From NCBI RefSeq assembly GCF_016808335.1, contig NC_053139.1:14991819-15055818 (forward strand): 64,000 nt of DNA. The letters are read 5' to 3'. The notes below the pieces were generated by a model that was not told the origin of the DNA, did not search any database, and saw only the letters and a program-made list of their open reading frames with translations. Positions 33,936-44,688 of the stretch are shown piece after piece. This DNA comes from Panicum virgatum. Its lineage: Eukaryota; Streptophyta; Magnoliopsida; Poales; Poaceae. Every line of letters begins with the position of its first letter. Within the stretch, counting starts at the first letter, position 1. Position numbers and translations under genes: made by a program.

Positions 33936-35341
33936 ATCTCCCCCTTGATGAGTGCATTGTCAACACACCACCTGAAACCAGAGAAGTGATAAGAAGAGAA
34001 GCAAGAAAGTGAAGAACTCAAGCAAGTGACACAAAGCTCAGAAAGGCAAGAACAGTCACTTAATCAAGCACAGATCGATCCCCTAAGACAAGGGCCACGG
34101 CTCAACGCAATCGATCAAAAGCCAAAACATGACTCCTCAAAGACAGAGATAACGCTCGACGCAGTCATGCAAGAAGCAGAGGGAAAACGAGAAAACCAGG
34201 AGCCAAAACCAAAGCAAAAACTCCCCAAGCAAATTTTTTCCCTCTCACAAGTGCAACTCTCCCAAAATGATGCACTCACAAAGCTCTGTGCTCAACAAGT
34301 TTTTCAAAAATCAAACAAGTCTCCCCCTTGTTCGATCACTTCTCTCAAAATTCTCCCCCTTGTTGGCACATGCACACATGAAGGCTACAAAGACCTAGAG
34401 CTCCCCCTGAAGCTGAGACTCCCCCTGAACAGATGCTATGCAATGAATGCAATGCAGGAGGTGTAAGTGAAAGCATTCAGGGATACAAAGATATGAGCAA
34501 CATCTAGTCTCAAGCATGTGTGCATCCATAAACAAGACCTGCATCTAGCTCAACAGGGTATATCAAATCAGTCTAGAGCTAGGCAAGTTCAGTTTAGGAG
34601 AAATAAAAGCATCACCCATGATCTACCACTAACAAGTAGGGAATGGAAAGCAGTGCTAATCATACTCATACAGGTGATCCAAACTCAGCCAAGAACAAGT
34701 TGTTAACATTCATTTTTTCAATCAATTTTATAGCAATCAATTCTTAATGCCAGGGGTTGAAAGCTTGTCAAGCTTTACTTAGCAACGAGGCCAAGCCTAT
34801 GTCAAAGACAATCAGAAGCTTAAAGCACTCATTTCAGTCATGCACAGCCTTGCCCGGGTTCTCACAAGTGCAAAGTGAGCCGTCCCGAAAGCTCGATCAG
34901 TGCGACAAGCAATCCCACCTGGATCTTTTCAATCCATTTCATGAGCAGTCCAAGCAATTTTTATCAGATTTAGATCATTTCAAGTATGAATTGCTGAACG
35001 AAAAGGCACACTAGTATGAATAAGATAGCAAAGCACATCAACACGCCCTAACATGCTAGTAGCCAAGACAGGGTGATCATGTTTTCAGATTTTCAAATCA
35101 AAATAGCTTAACTCAGATGATGTCATATACACAGTGGAGCAAGCTATACATGATCAAATTTAACAACTCACACTAGCAGGCACTAGAAGATCATAGCAAT
35201 GTATACAAGAATGCTAGTGCAAGTGAGATAATGCAAAATGCAAACATGTACAATGCATATGCACAAGCAACTACCAAACCTAGAAAAACAAAGAGAAGCA
35301 AAACAAAGACCTACCAAGCTAACCAAAACAAAAGTCAGCGA
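33936..35341 (-). other. Sire-F untranslated region with repeated purine tracts
   Basis: Between the end of pol and the 3' LTR, the minus strand carries the tract adjoining the LTR (33936-33946, minus AAGGGGGAGAT) and further copies of the form AGGGGGAG at 34321-34329, 34351-34361, 34401-34408 and 34419-34426. No coding frame with known domains is found; the plus-strand frame 34026-34466 is low-complexity. Repeated purine tracts before the 3' LTR are known from Sireviruses. Confidence 0.7.
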
Positions 35342-38300
35342 TCAAAAGGGGTAACAAACCCCAAACTCCCCTCGCAAGCGAGCAAAAGTGTCCTGCTCAA
35401 GCGGTTTGGTGAGAATATCTGCGGTTTGCCTATCTGAAGGGACATGGATCAAGTCTATGTGTCCTCTCTCATGATTGTCTCGCAGGAAATGGAATCGGAT
35501 GTCTATGTGCTTGGTTCTGGAGTGTAGGACAGGGTTCTTTGCAATGCTAATGGCTGATATGTTGTCTACAAAGATGGGAACCCTACCGAAACTCAAGCCA
35601 TAATCCTGCAAGGTTTGCTTCATCCAAAGTATCTAGGAGCAGCAGCTAGCAGCGGCAACATACTCGGCTTCTGTGCAAGAAAGCGCTACGCTAGCCTGCT
35701 TGCGAGAGGACCAAGACACCAAAGATGTACCGAGAAATTGACAAGTGCCGGATGTCGACTTGCGATCCAACCGACACCCACCGAAATCGGCATCGGAAAA
35801 TCCCACCAAAACCAGAGAAGAATCCGCAGAATACCAAAGACCAAATTCAGGGGTGAATTTCAGATACCTGAAGATGCGTTTCACCACCTGCCTGTGGGAG
35901 GTGCGCGGAGAAGCCTGGTAGCGCGCACAAAGACAGACGCCGAACTGGATGTCCGGTCGCGTCGTCGTCAGGTACAGGAGTGAGCCGATCATGCTCCTGT
36001 ACTCTTTCTGGTCCACCGCCTCGCCGTCCAAGTCCTCATCAAGCGCCGTAGATGTGCTGATCGGAGTCGGCTGAGGAGACAAGTCACTCATGTGGAACTT
36101 CCGCAGCAAATCTCTAGTGTACTTGGCTTGATGGACAAAAGTGCCCTGAGGAGTTTGCTTGATCTGCAGCCCGAGGAAGAACTGTAGCTCACCCATCATG
36201 CTCATCTCGAACTCCCTGGACATCTGCTCAGAAAACTTGGAGACAAGAGCGTGAGAAGAGCCACCAAAGATAATATCATCCACGTATATCTGAACTAAGA
36301 GAAAATCAGTGCCAGATCACATGAGGAACAAAGTTTTATCCACACATCCCATTTTAAAGCCCTGAGCCAGCAAAAAGGTTTTCAATCTATCATACCAAGC
36401 TCTAGTCGCATGTTTCAAACCGTAAAGAGCTTTCTGAAGTTTATAAACACGGTTTGGAAACTTGAGATTTTCGAAACTAGGGGGTTGCTTCACATAAACC
36501 TCTTCTTCGATAAAACCATTCAAGAAGGCAGATTTCACATCCATTTGGAAAACTTTAAAACCCTTGGAAGCAGCAAATGCAAGAAAGATTCGAATAGCTT
36601 CCAAACGAGCAACAGGGGCAAAAGTCTCCTCAAAATCAATACCCTCTTTTTGGCAAAACCCCTGGGCCACAAGACGAGCCTTGTTTCGAACAACCAAACC
36701 ATCCTCACCCTGCTTGTTTTTGAAAACCCACTTCGTTCCGATGGGATTACAAGCAGGTGGAGGCTCGACTAAAACCCAAACATGGTTTCTTTCAAAATTT
36801 TCAAGTTCCTCATGCATGGCATTGACCCAATTAGAATCAGAAAGAGCGTGTCCAATATCTTTGGGCTCAAAAGAGGCAACAAACGCTGAATGAGCAAAGC
36901 CAGCGATACTTGTTACCTTGGACCTGGTGACTCGCTCGTTGAGATCACATAGCATCTGTTGAGGTGGATGGCGACGCTGAATGTGTCGCGGTGCTTCCCG
37001 TGTCGAAGTCGCCTCCTCCTCAACCAAAGCTGGTGTCTCCTCAGGTGCAGCTGGTGTAGCCTGAGTCACCTCCTCGAACAGCCCCCGGGAAATAGACGTA
37101 GTCGGGTCGGGGCCGTCGTCATCGTCCGAGCTCGTAGCAGAGATAGCTGGGTCCACAGCACGCGTGGTAGCCTCAGCCTCGCCATCTGCAGCTTCTTCCT
37201 CCTCATCTTCAAAGATGGAGGTGCCGAGCTCATCATCTCCTGCAACTTCAAAGACAAGAATTGCACGGTGCAGTCTCGTCGAAAGTGACTTCACAAGTCT
37301 CTCTGACGATGTTAGTATCAATAATCAGCACACGGTATGCTCTAGAGTGAGAAGCATAACCGAGAAAAATCCCGTCAGACGAGCGAGACTCAAACTTATC
37401 AAGATTTCCATCTTTCAGCACAAAGCACCGGCAACCGAAAACTCTGAGATGGTCAACACGGGGCTGGCGTCCAAACCACAACTCATAAGAAGTCCTGTGC
37501 ATGAAAGCACGCAAAAAAATGCGGTTGGACACGTAACAAGCAGTGTTAACCGCCTCAGCCCAGTATTTGCGAGGAGTCCTATGCTCATCGAGCATCGTCC
37601 TCGCCATCTCAACCAGCGTCCGATTCTTCCGCTCTACAACTCCATTCTGCTGTGGAGTGTAGGGAGAAGAATACTGGTGTTCAAGCCCTTAATCACTGCA
37701 AAAGACATCAAAACGAGCGTTTTAGAATTCTGTGCCATTGTCAGAGCGGATCGCTCGCATGGCCTGGGGTAGCTCATTTTTCAATCTCAAGATCAAGTCT
37801 CGAACAAACTCGAAAGCCTCATCCTTGGTTCTCATGAAAAAGACCCAAGAATAGCGAGAAAAGTCGTCCACAATCACAAGCACGTACCACTTCCCACCAA
37901 CAGACATCACCCTGGAAGGACCAACAGTGTCCATGTGTAGCAACTCTCCAGGATGAGAAGTCATCACCTGATTAACAGGCGGATGAGAAGCGGCAATCAT
38001 TTTCCCGTGGCGACACGGATGGCAAACAAGATTCTTCTCAAACTTCAATTTGGGCAATCCTCGGATCGGGCCAAGTGAGCTCAGTCTCGACAACAAATCG
38101 AAGCTCAAATGTCCTAGTCTCCTATGCCACCTCCACAAATCAGAAGAAGAACCAGCCATCAAGCAATGAGAAGGGCCAAAAGGAGTTCCAGAGAAGTCAA
38201 CCAAGAAAACTCGATCGCGAGGTGTAATCCGGCAAACCAAATCTCCCCTGGAATCCAAAACACGCGAACAGCCCTCCTTGAAGCGAACCTCAAACCCCTC

Positions 38301-38615
38301 ATCAAGAAGTTGCGAAATAGAGAGCAAATTAAAACCAAGATTCGAAACCAAAGCAACTTCTCTCAGGGTAAAGCGATCAGAAACTCGAACAGCGCCAAGT
38401 CCACGTACCTTTCCTCTTCCATTATCCCCGAACACAATGTACTCCTTTGAGCGCATCGGGGTGAGGCTGGAGAACCATTTGTCATTTCCGGTCATGTGGC
38501 GCGAACAACCGGAGTCCATGATCCACCTGTTCTCCAAGCCTCCGACCTGCACATCAGTAGTGAGACAAAGGGTGAGCAAATGTCTCAACACTGGGGTTAG
38601 CAAAGTGAGAAGCAA
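35342..38615 (-). pseudogene. Sire-F pol (protease, integrase, RT, RNase H)
   Basis: In order from 38615 down: protease (WIMDSGCSRHMTG), gag-pre-integrase (LWRWHRRLGHLS), integrase core (LHMDTVGPS; IRSDNGTEF; then Glu in a broken stretch near 37640-37680), the integrase C-terminal region (IFLGYASHSRAYRV), RT ([20 protein letters not shown]; the catalytic box in QIYVDDIIFGG) and RNase H (SCTEAEYVAAAS; SRTKHIDIRFHF), ending at 35342. Reading is spread over frames 37722-38615, 37248-37607, 36317-37321, 35633-36283 and 35342-35623, so at least four stops or shifts disrupt it. The protease frame starts one frame away from gag, overlapping its end. Confidence 0.85.
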
Positions 38616-41343
38616 ACCAGTGTCGAGCCATTTGCTCTACAGAAGGGTTAGCAAAACCAGACAAAGCATATCCCCCGTCCCGTCTACCGCGTGACTGACG
38701 AACACCACCGCGAGGAAAGCGTGGAGCCTCAAAACCTCCTCCAAAGCCTCGGTCTCGTGGTCCATAGCCGTACTGAAAACGACCAGGAGCACGGCCGGCA
38801 AAGCGACCACCTGCTGGAGCACGGTAACCACCACCGTCTCCCTGACCTCCACCTACACGGCGCGCCCTAGCATCTCGCCTATCACCACGCCGAGAAGGAT
38901 CATGCACCCGAGCAGAGTACATGTCCGTGTTCGGACTCTCCTGCTCTCTCCTCACAGCCCGTTTCCTCCTGAAGCAAAACTCCTCCAGGTGACCTTCCCT
39001 GTCACAGAACTCGCAGTGGTACCTCACCTCAAGTTTGGGAGGAGGAGGCCTAGCCTGCGGACGGGGAGGAGCAGCCCTCTTCTTCTGGGCAACCTGGGCT
39101 GTGGCAGCAGGGAGCGTGTCGAGGGAGTTCCTCAGCTCATTGGGCTTTGGAACCCAAACCTGCTTCTGCGGAGGTGCTTTTGGTGGTTCTTTAAGCACAC
39201 CATCCACGGGGTCAACAAGCGAAGGCTGCGTGCTCGTGCTAGCAGTGTTTCCAGCAGCCTTGCCAATCTTACCGTACAACTTGTCAAAGTCTGACTTTGT
39301 GTACGTGTAACCGACCCCAAAGCCATCACCACGCTTGAACTGCTTAATCATCATGCCCAAATGCGGCTCACTGCTAGAGACCCAACTCAGAATCGCCCTA
39401 AAATAGGTATTCTCATTCTCTAAGTTGGCTTTCTCTACCGCAAGACTATCTAAATCAGCAATCAAACCAGGGCAAACAGAGCAGTCAATAGGTGGGCTAG
39501 ACTCTATGACCTTAGTCTTTCCAAAAGACTTGATCAAAGCGTTCTTCTCCTCTAGCTCCGACCTAAGCGTGGGACAAAGCTTACAAGCACCAAGCAAAAC
39601 TGGCCTAGACTTCATCTCCTCTAGCTCGCACACAACAGTAGCAAACTTAGACTGCAACGAAGCTAGATCAGACTTAAAGATAGGACACTCCTCGCATTCA
39701 AGCACATCGCTAACAAAAGGAGCATCCTTAACCAGTTCTAGTTCATGCTTGGCCTTAGCGAGCTCATGAGATACGTCAGCAAGCGAAGTCTTAGCAACAT
39801 CTAAGTTCGCAACGTTCTCATCATGCTTGGCACGGAGAGCAACAAGATCGTTCATGTGAGATATGCAGCCAGCGCACTCATCCTCACTAGACTTCTCCCT
39901 AGCACAAGCCAGCTCAGCCCTAAGCTTTCTACGCTCTCTAGCTGCTTCTTTAAGCAGCCTTTTCTGGTTGTCGAGAGCGGCGTACAACTCCCTAACCTCT
40001 GTATCAAGCAGGTCGATCGTGGAGTTTACCTCTGAATCGCTCTCGGATCCAGGAGAAGAGCCGGAGTGCGTTGGTGTAGCATGTCCACCCGAAGACGCAC
40101 GAGCACCATCGGCTTCGCCCGCCATGGTGCAGAAGCTCTTGCGTCGACCGGCCGCCAAGCAAAGGCCGATGAAGCCGGTGGCTTCCTTGTCCCGCTTCTT
40201 CTTCTTCTTGTCATCATCGTCGGAGGTCGGTGAAGAAGAGCGTTCGGTGTCGGAGCTCTTGTCGAGGTCGCTGAGCTGCACCAGGAAGGCCTTCTCCCGC
40301 TTCTTGGCCTTGTACTGGAAGCGCTTCTTGAGTGACTCCTTGTCGAAGCGTCCTCCCCGGTCACGACTATGGTGCTTGTGGCGCCGACGCTCCTTGTTGG
40401 AGCCTCCCTCGTCGCGGTCGTGGTGGCGGTAGTAGTCGAAGGAGTTGTTCTGGCCACCGCCGGACTTCTTGGGGCAATCGGCGATGAAGTGGTTCAGATC
40501 GCCGCAGTTGTAGCACCCGGGGTTCTTCTTCCTCTGCCTGTTGTGGTAGACGCGCTGGAACTTGCTGATGAGAAGGCACAAGTCGTCGTCGCCCAACGTC
40601 TCCAGCTGCTCATCTGAAACAGAAGGCAAAGAGGCAAGAGAAAAGCCAAGAGCAGAGTTAGCGTTAGAGCTCGATCCACCTGGGCCAGTCACAAGAGCGA
40701 CGCTCTTGGAAGGAGGGGCACCATTGAGCTTGGCTCGTGTCTGGTTATCCACCTCCGCGGCCTTGAGCTTGCTGAAAAGCTCGTTCACGGTCAGAGTCTC
40801 ATAGCCTGCAGACTCAATGATCGTGTTCACCTTGAGATCCCACACAGAGCGGTCAAGTGCGTAGAGCAACTTGAGAGCCTTCTCGTGCTCTGTGTACTCA
40901 AGAGCACCAGCAGATCTGTTCGCATTGACCTTGTTCACAATCGACTGAAAACGATTGAACATCAGGTCAATGCTCTCACCCGGCTCCTGTGTGAAGTTCT
41001 CGTACTCACGCCGGTGAGTCTCGAACAGTCTGGCCTTCACCTGAGGTGTACCCTCGTGGTAGTTCTCAAGGCACGTCCAAATCTTGTGGGCTTCCTGAAA
41101 ACCCTGGACGCGTGAGAACTCCGCACGAGAAACGCCAGCGAACAAGGCATTGACGGCCTTGGCGTTAGCCTCGTGCTGGGTCACCTGAAGAGGCGTGGTC
41201 CGAACAGCCAGCACCTCGTAAAGCTGGTTCTTGGTAATCTCCCAGACCACGGCTCCTATGCTCTGCAGGAAGGCTCTCATGCGAACCTTCCAGTAGGCAT
41301 AATCCTCGCCGGAAAACACCGGGATCTTACCAAGACTCGTCAT
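38554..41343 (-). CDS. Sire-F gag polyprotein (929 aa, open)
   Basis: A single open frame from the ATG at 41341-41343 (MTSLGKIPVFSGEDYAYWK) to 38554. N-terminal UBN2 gag domain (residues about 1-200: WTCLENYHEGTPQVKARLF; EPGESIDLMFNRF), a CCHC knuckle (CYNCGDLNHFIADC, about 280-293), a basic region, then a long charged coiled-coil-like middle (about 440-640, with repeated CxxC pairs such as CEECP, CKLCP and CSVCP) and a second finger (CEFCDREGHLEEFC, about 770-783) with a Gly/Arg-rich tail. The length far exceeds normal copia gag and fits Sireviruses. The ATG lies 50 bp past the primer site. Gag stays open although pol is broken. Confidence 0.85.
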   Translation of the reverse strand: MTSLGKIPVFSGEDYAYWKVRMRAFLQSIGAVVWEITKNQLYEVLAVRTTPLQVTQHEANAKAVNALFAGVSRAEFSRVQGFQEAHKIWTCLENYHEGTPQVKARLFETHRREYENFTQEPGESIDLMFNRFQSIVNKVNANRSAGALEYTEHEKALKLLYALDRSVWDLKVNTIIESAGYETLTVNELFSKLKAAEVDNQTRAKLNGAPPSKSVALVTGPGGSSSNANSALGFSLASLPSVSDEQLETLGDDDLCLLISKFQRVYHNRQRKKNPGCYNCGDLNHFIADCPKKSGGGQNNSFDYYRHHDRDEGGSNKERRRHKHHSRDRGGRFDKESLKKRFQYKAKKREKAFLVQLSDLDKSSDTERSSSPTSDDDDKKKKKRDKEATGFIGLCLAAGRRKSFCTMAGEADGARASSGGHATPTHSGSSPGSESDSEVNSTIDLLDTEVRELYAALDNQKRLLKEAARERRKLRAELACAREKSSEDECAGCISHMNDLVALRAKHDENVANLDVAKTSLADVSHELAKAKHELELVKDAPFVSDVLECEECPIFKSDLASLQSKFATVVCELEEMKSRPVLLGACKLCPTLRSELEEKNALIKSFGKTKVIESSPPIDCSVCPGLIADLDSLAVEKANLENENTYFRAILSWVSSSEPHLGMMIKQFKRGDGFGVGYTYTKSDFDKLYGKIGKAAGNTASTSTQPSLVDPVDGVLKEPPKAPPQKQVWVPKPNELRNSLDTLPAATAQVAQKKRAAPPRPQARPPPPKLEVRYHCEFCDREGHLEEFCFRRKRAVRREQESPNTDMYSARVHDPSRRGDRRDARARRVGGGQGDGGGYRAPAGGRFAGRAPGRFQYGYGPRDRGFGGGFEAPRFPRGGVRQSRGRRDGGYALSGFANPSVEQMARHWFASHFANPSVETFAHPLSHY

Positions 41344-41393
41344 GGTCGCCGAGTGGTTTTCGAACCGGTTAAGGTATTGAAAACCTCAACCGA

Positions 41394-41405
41394 GCTCTGA
41401 TACCA
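41394..41405 (-). promoter_or_regulatory. Sire-F primer-binding site
   Basis: Minus-strand TGGTATCAGAGC, complementary to the initiator methionine tRNA 3' end, two bases inside the 5' LTR boundary at 41408. This fixes the element's orientation. Confidence 0.9.
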
Positions 41406-41407
41406 AT

Positions 41408-43041
41408 TGTGGGACCGAAGCCGGCGACCAGAGGGGGGGTGAATGGGAGCCGATCAAAATTTCTTCGAAATTCGAATCGTCGGCCTATGTCCCAACATCG
41501 CCCAAGCCCTCAAGCGTTCTGACCAAAGTTTGGAGTAGCTATTGAAAAGCTAAACCAACACAACAGCCCTCGAACGAGCGAGTGAAAACCCAAAGCAATT
41601 CGGAAGCGATTCGAGAATATCAGCCAACCTGATCAGCCTGACCGGTGCACTGGACCGGTATGACCGGTGCACTGGACCAGTCTGACCGGTCGGGGCTGTG
41701 CAAAAGAGAGCAGACCGGTCTGACCGGTCTGACCGGTGGCACCCAGAAAACCCCCGAAAACTTAGATTCAAACGGTGAATCTTGATCAAACGACCACGAA
41801 AAGCGGTGAAACTTGGGGGATTGCTTCGCCCCTACCCCGTGATCATATCCCCAAAAGATCTCGGTCTAAATATCAACGAATCTAGAGAATTATGGGGAAG
41901 ATCAAAAGGGATTGGGGTTTTCTCAAAAACTCGAAAACTTCAATTCTGAAGAGCTCATGATTCCAGAGGGATTGGCACGAAGCTAGAAGCACAGGAATCA
42001 CTCCAAAGAACCCTACGAACCGTCGCAATCAAGTGCATCAAAACCAAAACGAAAATCCATCACAAAAAGCACAAGAGGGACAGAATTGGATTGATTCAAA
42101 AGCCCAGAGGGCACAAGGAGGATGAGGCCTCCTTTCCCAATCACATCCAATACAAAGTCTCACAAATCCATGGACAAATCTACTCTAAAGAGAGAAACAG
42201 GGGGAGGAGAACACAGGGGCGGCGGCCTGGAGAAACAGAGAGTCCACGAACAGATTACAAAAGCCGCTATTAACCTAACACAAGTGAAGGGGTATTTATA
42301 CCCGCGGGACCGGTCAGACCGGTACGCTGGACCGGTCAGACCGGTTGGTTAGACCGGTCAGACCGGTGCCAGGGACCGGTCAGACCGGTTGGCCTGCAGC
42401 ACCCCCTGTACACGATCTCATCCGACGGCCGAGGGTCTTTCTTCGAAACGAAGTATTCTCCGCGATGCCGCCGTCTTGATGAAGATCCAGTCCGCGGTTT
42501 TGGAGGGTCCGCGAAACCCGGGTAGGTGGCCTGTTTTGAGAAAACCGCCAAAACCTCACGCGCGGGAAGATTCCCGCCTCCACGCCGTGGCCCTAGACGC
42601 CGTTCCCGCCTCGGCCTTCTGACAGCCCTAGACGCCGTCCGACGCCCGTCACCTCCTCGCCCGCAGCGAGACCCTAGACGCCGTCGACGCCCGTCGCCTC
42701 CGTCAGTCCCGAGACCGACGCCCGTTCCTCCACGACTTGGCGTCTTCAACCGCCGTCCGCCTCCTTAGTTTTGTGGCGCAAACCAAGAAATCCGCCTTCC
42801 ATCGCCGCTTGCGCCCTCGATCCAGGAGTGGACGCCACAGCTGCCGCCCGGTCCGAGCTCCGGTCCCGGCTGCCCTTCACCGCCGTCCACCGCACGGTCC
42901 ATCGGCCACAGCACCTCCACGGCAGCTCCCCGTCGACACTCAACGCCCGTGTACCTGCAATCCAAAGATCAAGCGCACGATCACACCGCACGGTTGACAA
43001 TTTACTCATCACAAGCAGGATAGAGTACTCAACATTCCTCA
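41408..43041 (-). repeat. Sire-F 5' LTR
   Basis: Aligns by eye with 32345-33935 along its whole length. The visible length differences lie in the ACCGGT dyad clusters (41638-41740 and 42307-42392), which have extra or altered units here. The promoter TATA box is at about 42293-42300 on the minus strand. Confidence 0.85.
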
Positions 43042-43046
43042 TCTCC

Positions 43047-44320
43047 TTACACGATTGCATCATTAACAGCTATAAATCATTGAAAATACCAAATTTCCAT
43101 CCTGGCCTCAATAAATTTCCGCACAAAAAATTTCCGCATGATTCTTCTCTTCCAAATGATAAGATAGAAAACCTAATTCTCTCAACACTGCTGTAGGCTG
43201 GCAGGCTGCTAGCTACACACCGCGGATTGACACCTTAAAACTGTTTGCAAAAATGAATTGAGACCCACAACACATCGAAAGTGGTGGCTTCTATATATTG
43301 GCTTCCCTACATATAGACCTTCCCCTAACTCCCAAGAAAAGCCATTTTGACAAACCTTTTGCACATGTGCTTCATCATCTCAAATCTTTTTGACTGGAGG
43401 CGCCATCTTTTTAAAAAAAAATAATGCAAAGACACAGCTGTTTCATTCATTGTTTTTCATAATATTTCCCTGTTTTACTATAAATAAAATAATTGTGGCA
43501 ACTAAAACTACCCAAAAACTTATTCTAAGAACATCCTATTTCTCCCCCATAGGATATGGGGATCCAATTTAATTTGTGATGAACTTAAAAAGATCTCTCT
43601 ACCACGTGTGACACGAGTAACATGACATCATGGACGTGCCTCGAGAAAGGGAAGTCGCAGGTCACAATGAATTCCTTCTCGTATGCCAACAGTAGACGAC
43701 AAAAATTGATGAAAACGTACAATGATCTTTATAGGTGATGCAAGACTATTCTACACCGAGAACCACAGCCCAACAGTACTGAAAAGCGATAGTTCAATTC
43801 ATTGGAAAACAAAAAATATATATTTGCTGTATTTGTGTAGGCAATTTTATTTCAGCCGTAAAACAAAATATATAGTGGAAGGTTTCTTCTATTTAGAATG
43901 TGAGACTTGAATGTATATTATGAATTGCATTTATCATTCAAACTATTCTATGCCACCATATTTGTCTGTATCAAATGAACGAAATAGTAGTCTTAGTACA
44001 TGAATTTAAGATTATTTAATGGAACAAGTCAAAAGTAATATGCTGGAACTCCAGTACGATTAAAAATGTTACTGAATACTCTTTTAACTTTGCAATACTG
44101 AGGACCTTTTTACTTCTTGAAGTACAGGAATTACTTAGGACTCCGGCTAATTTAAAACCGAGCATATTCAAATAAAAAATGCAAACTTTATAAAAAAATT
44201 ATTTAAAAATGAAAGGAGGCAAGGTTGTTTTTTATTAAAAGTATACTATTTATTATCATCCGCCTTAATTAATGGGCTATCTACAATAATGAAACAGTAA
44301 ATTTTAATGTTCGACTAAGT
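43047..44320. other. Intergenic DNA upstream of the acyl-activating enzyme locus
   Basis: AT-rich sequence with no supportable gene or repeat. It includes the presumed 5' flank of the pseudogene at 44689. Confidence 0.5.
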
Positions 44321-44541
44321 AAGACTAGTTTCAATGGGAGTTTTGCATGGCACATTTACTTAGATTTGAAAATTAGGTAACTGTGCCATGAGAGTTTTAT
44401 AGGGATGAAACTCCTCTCATATATGATGAAACTCTTCCTTATTTCTCCTCATAAATACCTTGTCAAATCAGCAAAAAATGGTGATATGGCATAGATAATG
44501 CTTGTAAAATTCTCCATAAAACTTTCACTGAGACTGCTCTA
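44321..44541. mobile_element. MITE-like element with imperfect terminal inverted repeats
   Basis: The left end (agactagtttcaatgggag) and the reverse complement of the right end (agagcagtctcagtgaaag) match over about 20 bp with several changes. The span is about 220 bp, AT-rich and non-coding. Both ends abut taa, which could be a 3-bp target, but the superfamily is not certain. It lies about 150 bp upstream of the pseudogene start. Confidence 0.5.
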
Positions 44542-44688
44542 AGTTCTAACTCTGATATAGTGGTAAGAAAATAACAAAACGATAATGCATGAGGTGGTTG
44601 AGTAGAATCTAACTTGGACTGTAGTAACAAGACGGGGACGGGGTAGCAAGTACAAGATGTCATCTATCGCGCCATTTCCGTCGTCCCA

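Larger units (their letters stand above)
32345..43041 (-). mobile_element. Sire-F: full-length Sirevirus-like Ty1/copia element
   Basis: 10.7-kb element on the minus strand with LTRs of 1591 bp (32345-33935, the 3' LTR) and 1634 bp (41408-43041, the 5' LTR), flanked by tctcc on both sides (32340-32344 and 43042-43046). It has a methionine-tRNA primer site, a very long gag with two CCHC-type fingers and a charged middle, a copia-order pol, and repeated polypurine tracts downstream of pol. Large LTRs, long gag, multiple purine tracts and palindromic LTR motifs are marks of the Sirevirus/Maximus lineage. Several stops and frameshifts in pol make it non-functional. Confidence 0.9.

Noticed and set aside
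33300..33966. GC-rich ORFs in the Sire-F LTR (repeated at 42380-43063)
   Set aside because: They occur in both LTR copies, in several frames, without domains; taken as LTR sequence.
34026..34466. 146-codon plus-strand ORF as a host gene or env-like gene
   Set aside because: It is antisense to Sire-F in its untranslated region, is Gln/Lys-rich and overlaps the repeated purine tracts.
18100..42395. ACCGGTCAGACCGGT clusters as a CRISPR-like array
   Set aside because: No constant-length spacers; units are contiguous palindromic dyads inside LTRs and gag linkers of eukaryotic retroelements.
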